In this document: positions 1 through 6,609 of the stretch, piece after piece
Position numbering within the stretch: the first letter of the stretch is position 1
How the letters are laid out: each line of letters opens with the position of its first letter
Assembly: GCA_964537965.1 (NCBI GenBank)
Contig: CAZIDB010000044.1
Location: forward strand, 1-25,424
Source: SURF-24 sp964537965
Lineage (GTDB): Bacteria > Bacteroidota > Ignavibacteria > Ignavibacteriales > SURF-24
Direction: 5' to 3'
DNA: 25,424 nt
Notes under the pieces: model-generated
The model's database searches: none
Told to the model about the DNA's origin: nothing
What the model saw: only the letters and a program-made list of their open reading frames with translations
Position numbers and translations under genes: made by a program

Positions 1-520
1 ATCCGCCTTTGGCGGAGGTTATTCAACAGTGAAACCTTAGTTTGCACCCTTGCACACTTGCATCCATTCATTATTTCAGTTTTGATAGTAATTCAATTGT
101 AACTCGATTGTAATACTGTTGGCCATTGGAAACTGGGAATTTTTATCCGCCTTTGGCAGAGGTTATTCAGCATTGAAGCGCAACCTTGCAAACTTGCATC
201 CATTCATTCTTTCAGTCTTCCTGGTAATTCAATTGTAACTCGGTGGTAATTCAGTTGGCAATTTAGAATTGGAAACTGGGAATTGGAAATTTTTAGCTGA
301 CTTTGATGAGGTTATTCAACATTGAATCGTTGACTTGCACCCTTGCATTCTTGCATCCATCCATTCTTTCAGTCTTCCTGGTAATTCAATTGTAACTCGA
401 TTGTAATACTGTTGGCCATTGGAAATAGGGGATTTTTATCCGCCTTTGGCGGAGGTTATTCAACAGTGAAACCTTAGTTTGCACCCTTGCACCCTTGCAT
501 TCTTGCTTCCATCCATTCTT
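1..520. repeat. Imperfect tandem array of ~145-bp units
   Basis: Four head-to-tail copies begin at 1, 145, 295 and 438 (periods 144, 150 and 143 nt); the last is partial and fades out near 520. Each unit has the same order of blocks: a hairpin head, GGTTATTCA, a stretch of short TTGCACCC/TTGCATCC words, CCATTCATTC, GTAATTCAATTGTAACTCG, and a tail resembling GGAAACTGGGAATT. The first 55 nt of copies 1 and 4 are identical, while copy 3 has lost the hairpin. The array starts at the window edge, so it probably continues upstream. There is no open reading frame across it and no spacer-like variable segment. Confidence 0.85.
2..16. repeat. Hairpin head of the repeat unit
   Basis: TCCGCC-TTT-GGCGGA is a perfect 6-bp stem with a 3-nt loop. 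It recurs intact at 439-453, with one mismatch at 146-160, and is eroded in the third unit near 296. It is the most GC-rich part of the unit and could fold in DNA or RNA. It lacks a following T-run, so it is not a simple intrinsic terminator. Confidence 0.6.
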
Positions 521-837
521 GTAAACGCCAGTTTCCACCCTTCAATCTTTTCAACTTTCTAACTTTAAACTTTTTTGCTTTGCATTCTTTCCACTTTCAC
601 ATCTAACCTATTGACAACAAAAAATAATTGGAGTAATATTGCAATCAAAGTTATCAAATTAAAGTGCAGGGGCACTATGTGTTTAAGGTTCCCACATATT
701 ACTTTCTTTAGTTCGATTAAACGAATATCCCATACATATATAAATTTTGGAAAGAAAAAGTAAATAAAATTATTTTTGCTATTGGAATGACATCCGGAAC
801 ATTGGAATAATAAGTAATAGTTAGGTAGCAAAAACAT
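521..837. other. Gene-free stretch, no assigned function
   Basis: About 317 nt between the repeat array and the first gene. It opens with pyrimidine-rich CAACTTT/AACTTT words and contains a small hairpin AGTGC-AGGG-GCACT at 663-676. Short frames are open on both strands (about 60 to 90 codons), but they are rich in Phe/Ile/Tyr/Leu from AT-rich sequence and have no motif or good ribosome binding site. I see no coding, tRNA or clear promoter signal. The promoter of the 838 gene presumably lies here. Confidence 0.5.
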
Positions 838-1476
838 ATGAACAATATTTTACAAAACATAGCAGTTATTATTGCAAGTTTAACAGCAGTTTATGGAATA
901 ATTTCTTGGAGAAGAGAGCACATTGGTAAGCGAAAAATAGACTTAGCAGAAGAAGTATTGTGCTCAATTTATGAAATAAAAGATGTAATTAAATATATAA
1001 GAGCTCCATTCAGTTTAGTTGGTGAAGGTTCAACTAGAGTACGTTCTAAAAATGAAACGGAAGAACAAAGTAAAATTCTTGATGATGCGTATGTAGTAGT
1101 AGAGCGCTATAATAGTCAAAAAGATGTATTCAGTAAATTCTATAAACTGAAATACAGATATATGGCAAACTTCGGTAAAAATTCTGAGCAACCATTTCTT
1201 TTAATAAGAAACATAACCAATGAAATATTTTTAGCTGCCCGTATGCTTGGTCAAAGATATTGGAAAAATCAAGGAAGAAGGACAATGACACAAGATGAAT
1301 TTCAAAATCATCTTAAAAAAATGGAAAAGTTTGAAGAAATATTTTGGGAACATGATGATAATGATGAAATAAATACAAAATTAGAAGAAGCTATCAATAT
1401 TTGTGAAAGCATTTGTAAATCATCAAATAGTTTCGGTTTAAGAAATTATTTAGAAAAAATTAAAAACGTAACTTGA
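838..1476 (+). CDS. Membrane-anchored protein of unknown function
   Basis: A 212-residue protein. A hydrophobic helix at about residues 6-24, followed by WRREH and KRK, predicts one inner-membrane anchor with the rest in the cytoplasm. The remainder is charged and mostly helical, with no catalytic motif I can recognise. Distinctive segments are SWRREHIGKRKIDLAEE, GEGSTR, DDAYVVVERY and LGQRYWKNQGRRTMT, which give the impression of a conserved hypothetical family found in unrelated bacteria; I cannot name a domain. It stands alone between repeats and an unrelated oxidoreductase, which fits an accessory, possibly transferred gene. The ATG at 838 keeps the membrane helix at the N-terminus; its ribosome binding site is weak (AGGTAG upstream). 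That it is a real gene is fairly sure; its function is unknown. Confidence 0.8.
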   Translation: MNNILQNIAVIIASLTAVYGIISWRREHIGKRKIDLAEEVLCSIYEIKDVIKYIRAPFSLVGEGSTRVRSKNETEEQSKILDDAYVVVERYNSQKDVFSKFYKLKYRYMANFGKNSEQPFLLIRNITNEIFLAARMLGQRYWKNQGRRTMTQDEFQNHLKKMEKFEEIFWEHDDNDEINTKLEEAINICESICKSSNSFGLRNYLEKIKNVT

Positions 1477-1615
1477 CAAACTGCTCAATCTGGTTGCATA
1501 ATCGTATTCGGCTCTAAATGTCGTGTATAGAGTTTCCACCTGGTGCTGAAGAAAAAATAAATATTTCTAGCGATGCTTTATTTAAAGAATGTAAGTTTTT
1601 TTTAAGGATTAATTT

Positions 1616-2338
1616 ATGAAAGTTCTTGTTCTTGGTGCTACCGGTTCAACTGGTCGTTTGGTTATGCAGCATATTATCAATCGCAATATGGAAGCTAAAA
1701 TTGTTGTGCGGGATATTGAAAAAGTGTCCGAAACAATCCGTAATAACAAATTGGTTGACTGTGTAGTTGGAAATATAACTGAGTTTGAATTAGATAAAAA
1801 TATTGCGCTTGTAAAAGATTGTGATGCGGTGGTTTCCTGTCTTGGTCATAACATTTCTATCAAAGGAATATTTGGTAAACCGAGAATGTTAGTTACAGAT
1901 TCTATTAAGAATATTTGTAAGGCAATAAACGAAAGTAAAAAAGATAAAGTTAAACTAATCCTGATGAATACAACGGCAAACAGAAATAAAAAAATAAAAG
2001 AGAAGTATTCTTTTAAGGACAGAATTGTTCTTTCACTTCTAAGTTTCCTGGTTTTTCCACAAAAAGACAATGAGAAAGCGGCAGAATATCTTTCTTATAC
2101 TATAGGCGATAATAACAAAAAGATAGAATGGATTGCAGTAAGACCTGATACTTTAATTGATGAAGAGAAAGAAAGTAAATATGAACTTCTTGAATCACCA
2201 AAGCAGAGTCCGGTTTTTAACGCCGGCAAGACAAGCAGGATAAATGTCGCTCATTTTATGGCTGAGTTGCTGACTGATGAAGCATTGTGGAATAAATGGA
2301 AGTTCAGGATGCCGGTAATTTATAACACTGGAAATTGA
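1616..2338 (+). CDS. NAD(P)-binding Rossmann-fold protein (atypical SDR)
   Basis: A 240-residue soluble protein. The N-terminus MKVLVLGATGSTGRLV carries the GxxGxxG dinucleotide-binding loop (GATGSTG, residues 7-13) after a hydrophobic first strand. A second strand ends in VVRD, where the basic residue favours NADP(H). VSCLGHN at about residue 74 and a late WIAVRPDTL strand match the NAD(P)H-binding/NmrA-like atypical short-chain dehydrogenase group. Many members lack the Tyr-x3-Lys pair, and I see none here, so it may be a reductase, a redox sensor or a chaperone-like protein. The start has a good Shine-Dalgarno AAGGA at 1604-1608. A hairpin overlapping the stop codon probably ends the transcript. 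The substrate cannot be inferred. Confidence 0.85.
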   Translation: MKVLVLGATGSTGRLVMQHIINRNMEAKIVVRDIEKVSETIRNNKLVDCVVGNITEFELDKNIALVKDCDAVVSCLGHNISIKGIFGKPRMLVTDSIKNICKAINESKKDKVKLILMNTTANRNKKIKEKYSFKDRIVLSLLSFLVFPQKDNEKAAEYLSYTIGDNNKKIEWIAVRPDTLIDEEKESKYELLESPKQSPVFNAGKTSRINVAHFMAELLTDEALWNKWKFRMPVIYNTGN

Positions 2339-2363
2339 AAGATGAAGCTTTAGTCATCTTTTT
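2338..2363 (+). terminator. Probable intrinsic terminator after the 1616 gene
   Basis: AAAGATGA (2338-2345), loop AGCTTTAG, TCATCTTT (2354-2361) form a perfect 8-bp stem ending in a T-run. The stem is AT-rich and therefore weak. It begins on the last base of the upstream stop codon and lies before the Shine-Dalgarno of the next gene, so the two genes are probably separate transcripts. Confidence 0.5.
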
Positions 2364-2442
2364 CTTATGTGAGTCTATTCAAATGGCCGGTAATTTGTTA
2401 AAGGAAAATGTAAAGTATAGTATAAATATTTCATGTTTTTCT

Positions 2443-2449
2443 AAGGGAG
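2443..2449 (+). promoter_or_regulatory. Shine-Dalgarno that sets the start at 2458
   Basis: AAGGGAG sits 8 nt before a TTG codon at 2458. This favours 2458 over the more upstream in-frame TTG at 2335, which would overlap the preceding gene, run through the terminator hairpin and bury the signal peptide. Confidence 0.65.
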
Positions 2450-2457
2450 TTAATAAA

Positions 2458-3000
2458 TTGAAAAGTAAATCCATACGGAAAGTAATGATATTATTTTGCT
2501 GTGGAGTATTCTTTTGTTTAATAGCAATTTCCTGTAGCACTTCTGAACCTGAAACAGAAGAAAAACCCGACGACGAAAATAATCTTGTTTATTCAACAGT
2601 ATTAAAGGGTATAATCTCAGAAGAAGAAATTCTTATCATCCTTAACGATTCAACACAGATGGAAAGCTATATTACAAGTAACAGCGAAATATTTTTTGAA
2701 AAATTTCCTGAAGCAGAGAGAGAAACTTTTGATAACTACATTAAAGCAAATGAACGTAGTTTCAGATTAAAAAGAATACCCGGAATAGAATTAGTCTTCT
2801 CAAGTGAGTATAAGGATACATCTTGTAATAAGGTGAATGTTTATTTATCTAATGTAGGTTATAATTCCGGCAAGACAGAAGCATTTGTTTCAACCGGAGC
2901 AATGTATGCACCGTTAGTAGGAAGCGGTTCATTGATATTTTTAGTAAAGATAAACGATGAATGGCAAATAAAGAAAACAATTATGACCTGGATTTCATAA
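2458..3000 (+). CDS. Predicted lipoprotein, unknown function
   Basis: With the TTG start at 2458 the product is 180 residues. It opens with a basic n-region (KSKSIRK), a hydrophobic core, and a lipobox-like AIS-C with the lipidated Cys at about residue 26, followed by an acidic, disordered linker. This is a classic lipoprotein export signal, so it should be anchored to the cell envelope. The body is a small alpha/beta domain ending in GSLIFLVKINDEWQIKKTIM, a strand pair often seen at the end of small secreted proteins where the last strands read 'K-x-x-W-x-I'. No enzyme motif is visible. The frame is open back to 2335 but the extra 41 residues would place the signal peptide internally. The next gene is another predicted lipoprotein, 84 nt downstream. 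Confidence 0.75.
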   Translation: MKSKSIRKVMILFCCGVFFCLIAISCSTSEPETEEKPDDENNLVYSTVLKGIISEEEILIILNDSTQMESYITSNSEIFFEKFPEAERETFDNYIKANERSFRLKRIPGIELVFSSEYKDTSCNKVNVYLSNVGYNSGKTEAFVSTGAMYAPLVGSGSLIFLVKINDEWQIKKTIMTWIS

Positions 3001-3084
3001 AGCTGAATTGATGGTTTTTCATTTCATTTAAAAAAAATAAAAAAATTTGTTCTCATTCATTTCCGGATATTAAGAGGAGGTCTT

Positions 3085-3915
3085 ATGAAAATGTTGACTC
3101 TAATACCTGCCGGGCTTTTGCTCCTTGTTTTATGTTGTTCGAATAAGAACTATGACAATCCATTAAGTATTCAACAAAAGATGAACCTACTTACACATCA
3201 TCTTACTCTTCACCTCCAATCAGAAACCGAGAGGGATATAATCAGAAAACATAATATCAGATCAGCTTCCTTTGTTAAGGTTAATGATAAGCATGGGACA
3301 AAAGACAGTACCACATTTATTGAATATGATACTGAAGGAAGGGTAAAAAACTTAACAACATCCAGATGTAATACTTTAGGATGTACACTTTTCAAAGTCC
3401 GACAGCAATTTCATTATACGGATAATAAGATTCAGCGTTTCGGAGTTTATACTTTTAACCGGAAATATAAATGGACAAAAGAATACTGGATGCTTAAAGA
3501 TACTTCTGAACTATCACTGTTCCACTGGGAAAATTTCAGTTACAACGGAGATACCACAATAATAAAATCCTCTTTAATGAAATGGAAGTACGTAATAAAT
3601 AATGAGGGAAAAATCTTAAATGAAATTTCTGATAACAATACGCGTAATAAGATAATAAATGCAAAGCATGAGGTTACTTATCTTTATTCTGATTCAACAA
3701 CATCACTAATAATGAATGATTCAGAAATGAAAGATGAGATGTTCCTCCAGATGAAAGTTAAAGATGAAAATACTTTCAGTGTCTATCAAAAGTCGCCATA
3801 CATAAAATCAATAATAGAAGTGAAGTTTAACGATATAGGTTTGATCTCAGAAGAAATAGTTTACGAGAATGATGTTTTAAAGAGCATAACCAAAGTTAAT
3901 TATTCATACGAATAG
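3085..3915 (+). CDS. Predicted lipoprotein with YD-like strand repeats
   Basis: A 276-residue protein with a strong Shine-Dalgarno AGGAGG at 3075-3080. The N-terminus MKMLTLIPAGLLLLVLCCSN is a short signal peptide with a lipobox-like end at Cys17/Cys18; the -1 residue is not ideal, so lipidation is likely but not certain. The rest is rich in beta strands with recurring 'tyrosine/aspartate-glycine' hairpins: FIEYDTEGRVKNL, WKYVINNEGKILNEI, VKFNDIGLISEEIVYEND. These resemble RHS/YD-type or MORN-like strand repeats found in Bacteroidota envelope proteins. No catalytic residues are evident. It may be an envelope binding or structural protein. It is separated by about 100 AT-rich nucleotides from the redoxin remnant downstream. 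Confidence 0.75.
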   Translation: MKMLTLIPAGLLLLVLCCSNKNYDNPLSIQQKMNLLTHHLTLHLQSETERDIIRKHNIRSASFVKVNDKHGTKDSTTFIEYDTEGRVKNLTTSRCNTLGCTLFKVRQQFHYTDNKIQRFGVYTFNRKYKWTKEYWMLKDTSELSLFHWENFSYNGDTTIIKSSLMKWKYVINNEGKILNEISDNNTRNKIINAKHEVTYLYSDSTTSLIMNDSEMKDEMFLQMKVKDENTFSVYQKSPYIKSIIEVKFNDIGLISEEIVYENDVLKSITKVNYSYE

Positions 3916-4016
3916 AAAAGTATCAATATATGATCAATAGAATATTCTAAATAATAAAATAGATGATTTAATTTTTCATATACTACTTTATCAACTACAT
4001 CCTAAGTGAGGCGCAA

Positions 4017-4594
4017 ATGAAAAAGTTTTTAGTCATTCTTAATGTTGTTTTAATGTTTTCGGCGGGCTATTCACAGAATTGGGTAAATGAACTGGTTATG
4101 AAGAACAGGGGACTTATATCTTCTCCAGATAGCCTTGTAAATTTATTATCAAATGAATTTCAAAAAGTTGTTGGTACCACTGCACCAGAATTTTCTTATC
4201 ACGATCTTAAAAGTGATTCAATAAAAACTATCAAAGATTATAAGGGGAATATTATTTTAGTTAATTTATGGTCGACAGATTGTTCGGGCTGTAGGTTGGA
4301 AATGCCTCATTTAAGTTTTCTGCAGGATAGCCTGAAGGATAAAGGGTTCATAGTACTTTACTTGTCACCTGAACCAAGGATAAATTGGAAAAATACTTTG
4401 CTGAAAATAAAATCTCCGGTATGAAAGGAATTGTAAAGCCAAATGACCTTGAAAGACCATATCAAATAGTTGCAAAGCCTACTTCATTTGTTGTGGATAG
4501 AGATGGGAAAGTATGTGAAGCCTGGATTGGGACGCTGCGAAAGGATGAATTGATTAATAAACTTATTCCTAGCTTTGATACAAAGAGTAAATAG
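4017..4594 (+). pseudogene. TlpA-like thioredoxin-fold protein, frameshifted
   Basis: The first frame (4017-4424) encodes a signal peptide (cleavage expected after AGYSQ) and the first half of a TlpA/ResA-like thioredoxin fold: APEFSYHDL, then ILVNLWSTDCSGC with the redox pair Cys89 and Cys92, then MPHL. The second half continues in the -1 frame from about 4373: LEKYFAENKISGMKG, then AKPTSFVVDRDGKV with the cis-proline loop and the usual closing strand. The two parts together make a complete fold of about 192 residues. A single missing base, in GAACCAAGG near 4371-4378 or in the A5 run at 4389-4393, explains the break. The role would be thiol-disulfide exchange in the periplasm. It may be a recent pseudogene or an assembly error; both halves look otherwise undecayed. 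Confidence 0.75.
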
Positions 4595-4733
4595 TTAAGG
4601 TAAGAGTTCCTGATAGAATTATCTTCTGTAAAACCTGAAGTGATTAAATGTAATACTGTTTCTTGATTTTAATACTAAGCCAAAAAATCAGAGGCAATCT
4701 GAATAATGCTATAATAAATAAAAGAGAAAATTA

Positions 4734-5165
4734 ATGACAATTGAAAACCGGGATAAATTTGTTGAAAGGATTTTATCCGTAAGTGAAAATGATAAAGCTT
4801 TGTTTGGGAAGATGAATGTCTTCCAGATGATTTGTCATTGTACTGATCAGTTCAGGATGATGTTTGGTGAAATAGAAGGTTTGAAAAGGCAGTATGTTGA
4901 TGTGGCGGAATTAAGAGCAATGTCAATGAGAAAAGAAACTGTTCCCACAGTTGATGGTTTGGATCAGGTTGCAGGTGAAGGAACAAAACCAACTGAACTA
5001 AATAAGGATAAAGAAATATTAATCTCTTATCTGGATAGATTTATGGAGACAGATGATCAATATAAATTTTCCTTTCACCCGTACTTTGGCGATGTAAACA
5101 AGACTGGTTGGGAAAAACTTATTGTACTTCATCTTAACCATCATTTAAATCAGTTTGGAAAATAA
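4734..5165 (+). CDS. DinB-like / DUF1569-type protein
   Basis: A 143-residue soluble protein predicted to form a four-helix bundle of the DinB/YfiT superfamily. It has the usual set of candidate metal ligands: His35 in FQMICHCTDQ and the C-terminal cluster LHLNHHLNQFG (His133, His136, His137). KMNVFQMICHCTDQFRMMFG corresponds to the 'W/F-x-Q-x-x-x-H' opening helix of DUF1569 proteins, whose family members typically end in HxxHHxxQF. Members bind a divalent metal and some act in bacillithiol- or mycothiol-type thiol transfer, but most are uncharacterised, so no substrate is claimed. The ATG at 4734 gives a normal family length. It stands alone, with about 140 nt upstream and a relic gene downstream. 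Confidence 0.8.
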   Translation: MTIENRDKFVERILSVSENDKALFGKMNVFQMICHCTDQFRMMFGEIEGLKRQYVDVAELRAMSMRKETVPTVDGLDQVAGEGTKPTELNKDKEILISYLDRFMETDDQYKFSFHPYFGDVNKTGWEKLIVLHLNHHLNQFGK

Positions 5166-5399
5166 CCTGATTGAAATCTCGAAATTATGTTCTCTGTCTG
5201 CACTGAAAGAATTTTATGACATAAGTAAAAGCTTGGATAAAATGATTAGCTTTTAAAAAGCTATTGGAGTTTTAATACATTGCCTGAAGAATATTACTCC
5301 GATCAGTTAAATAATATTTTTATATAATAAAACATAATTTAGAAACAGTAACCTTAGTCAGGAAGTAAAAAATATCAACTGCGCAAAAGTAATAGTATT
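5166..5399. other. Intergenic DNA before the relic gene
   Basis: About 230 AT-rich nucleotides with several stops in all frames. The only structure I see is a near-perfect palindrome at 5247-5263 (TAGCTTTT and AAAAGCTA around one base). It could be a weak terminator for the DinB-like gene but lacks a long T-run. The relic coding sequence that follows may once have extended back into this part, but no homology is recognisable here. Confidence 0.35.
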
Positions 5400-5671
5400 T
5401 TTTACAGTCATTTTATTTTCAAGCTACAAGGGAAAATCGAATGATTCCGGAATGATCCTGGATCTCTCGGGCTAGTGGCAGTTTGTGATTGACTTTTGAA
5501 TTTGCTGTTGATAAAGGAAAGTTATTAATTTGTACGTCAAGGTTAAGAGAAATTCCTGACAAACCGGAAGCGGTAAATTTATATCAATCGATTCTTAATT
5601 ATATAAGATAAGATGAATTTGCCCCGGCATTTCAGGTTGATAAAGAATTTTTATCAGAGTTACTTCAGTAA
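5400..5671 (+). pseudogene. Decayed 3' end of a glycoside hydrolase family 2-like gene
   Basis: From 5495 to the stop at 5669-5671 one frame reads FEFAVDKGKLLICTSRL, EIPDKPEAVNLYQSILNYI, a TAA at 5609-5611, then DEFAPAFQVDKEFLSELLQ. This matches, as I know the family, the C-terminal region of large GH2 beta-galactosidase-like enzymes: a 'F-x-x-x-V-G-x-G-K-L-L-V-C' strand, a 'RPEA-x-x-L-x-x-S-x-L-x-Y' helix and a final 'F-x-P' segment. Changing the TAA to TCA would restore the frame. Upstream, the same frame has further stops (TGA at 5449-5451 and 5486-5488), and the catalytic parts are absent. So this is the tail of a deleted gene, not a working enzyme. Its left limit is uncertain. Confidence 0.6.
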
Positions 5672-5697
5672 GCTTAACTAACACTAATGGATCATAA

Positions 5698-6285
5698 ATG
5701 AAAGAAATTAATCTCTCGGATTCCGAATTTTTCAGGGATACTGAATTAAAAGGTTTGAACTCTTCCGATACCTTATTAAATGAAAAGGAATTTTATAAGT
5801 GTTCGTTTGAAAACTGCAATATGAGCAAAACTACTTTTGATAATTGCAGGTTTGAGGATTGCGAATTTAATAATTGCGATCTGAGTTTATCTAAGCTAAA
5901 GCGATGTGAATTTATAAATGTTAAATTCTCAAGTTCAAAATTATTGGGCATTAACTGGACCGAAATAAGAAACCTTAATAATCTGGAATTCCATGAATGC
6001 AAGTTAAATCATTCCACTTTCTACGGTATGGATTTGCACCAGGTTGTAATTAAAGAATGTATTGTAAATGAAGTTGATTTTACTGATGCTATTCTTCAAA
6101 AAGCTAACTGCTCCTACTCAGATTTTAATGGAAGCAAGTTCAGCAATACGGACTTGACTAATGCAAATTTTACATCAGCTAAAAATTATGACATCAATCC
6201 CAACTACAATAAAATTAAGAAAGCTACTTTCAGCATTCCGGAAGTACTTACGCTGCTTCAGGGTTTTGACATAAATGTGAAGTGA
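5698..6285 (+). CDS. Pentapeptide-repeat protein
   Basis: A 195-residue cytosolic protein made mostly of A(D/N)LxF-type five-residue repeats. Two runs are clear: about residues 38-77 (NCNMSKTTFDNCRFEDCEF and onward) and about 115-160 (VDFTDAILQKANCSYSDF, FSNTDLTNANF). These should stack into a right-handed quadrilateral beta-helix. The repeat-free C-terminus, with IKKATFSIPEVLTLL, is the short helix that ends many members of the roughly 200-residue Bacteroidota group. Related Qnr/MfpA/McbG proteins protect DNA gyrase by mimicking DNA, but most such proteins have no known role and no resistance is claimed here. Cysteines are unusually frequent in the first run. The ribosome binding site is weak. 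Confidence 0.88.
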   Translation: MKEINLSDSEFFRDTELKGLNSSDTLLNEKEFYKCSFENCNMSKTTFDNCRFEDCEFNNCDLSLSKLKRCEFINVKFSSSKLLGINWTEIRNLNNLEFHECKLNHSTFYGMDLHQVVIKECIVNEVDFTDAILQKANCSYSDFNGSKFSNTDLTNANFTSAKNYDINPNYNKIKKATFSIPEVLTLLQGFDINVK

Positions 6286-6609
6286 GATTCTCTTTACATT
6301 GTTCAAGGCAAAAAATATGTTCTAAAATAAAGTTTAGCTGACAACTTATAAATAAATTTGCACTTGCAGCAATAAAAAATTATATTGCTTGCAGTATTGT
6401 ATTGCTCTCTATTTACTAAAAGGGCATAATGAGTAAAATTCCTGAGAGATCAAATAACGATAAAATAAATCTATTCAATAGACTTCTATTAATAAAGATG
6501 TTCCTCAAAGCAAAGAACTACAAACAATTCAATTCATAATTATTAATTGAGAAAGTGAGTAAACCGGATAGCTAAAACATAATAAAAGCATCAATAAAGC
6601 GGAGGAAGA
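6286..6609. other. Intergenic region with small inverted repeat
   Basis: About 324 nt. AGCAATA (6368-6374) and TATTGCT (6383-6389) form a 7-bp stem with an 8-nt loop, and TATTG words recur just after it. TAAATTTG at 6353-6360 matches a Bacteroidota -7 element but has no correctly spaced TTTG upstream. A 36-codon open frame with ATG at 6429 after AAAGGG ends at 6539; it has no recognisable motif and may be chance. The promoter for the large gene should be here. Confidence 0.4.

Noticed and set aside
1..520. Possible CRISPR array
   Set aside because: Units are about 145 nt and similar along their length; there are no short constant repeats separated by unique spacers.
700..730. GTTCGATT resembling a tRNA T-loop
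   Set aside because: No matching stem of five pairs, no acceptor or anticodon arm nearby.
565..837. Open frames on both strands in the gene-free leader
   Set aside because: Composition is that of translated AT-rich DNA, with no motif and no binding site.
2335..2457. Upstream TTG start for the lipoprotein gene
   Set aside because: It would overlap the previous stop, cross a terminator-like hairpin and bury the signal peptide; 2458 has a proper Shine-Dalgarno.
3938..3949. Palindrome TAGAATATTCTA as an operator
   Set aside because: A 12-bp AT-rich palindrome is expected by chance in such DNA, and it is only one copy with no known regulator match.
4371..4394. Programmed -1 ribosomal frameshifting in the redoxin gene
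   Set aside because: There is no in-frame slippery heptamer and no clear downstream structure, and TlpA-like proteins are not known to need it; loss of one base is simpler.
6429..6539. 36-codon small gene
   Set aside because: It has a passable AAAGGG before ATG but no recognisable motif or partner, and such short frames are common by chance.
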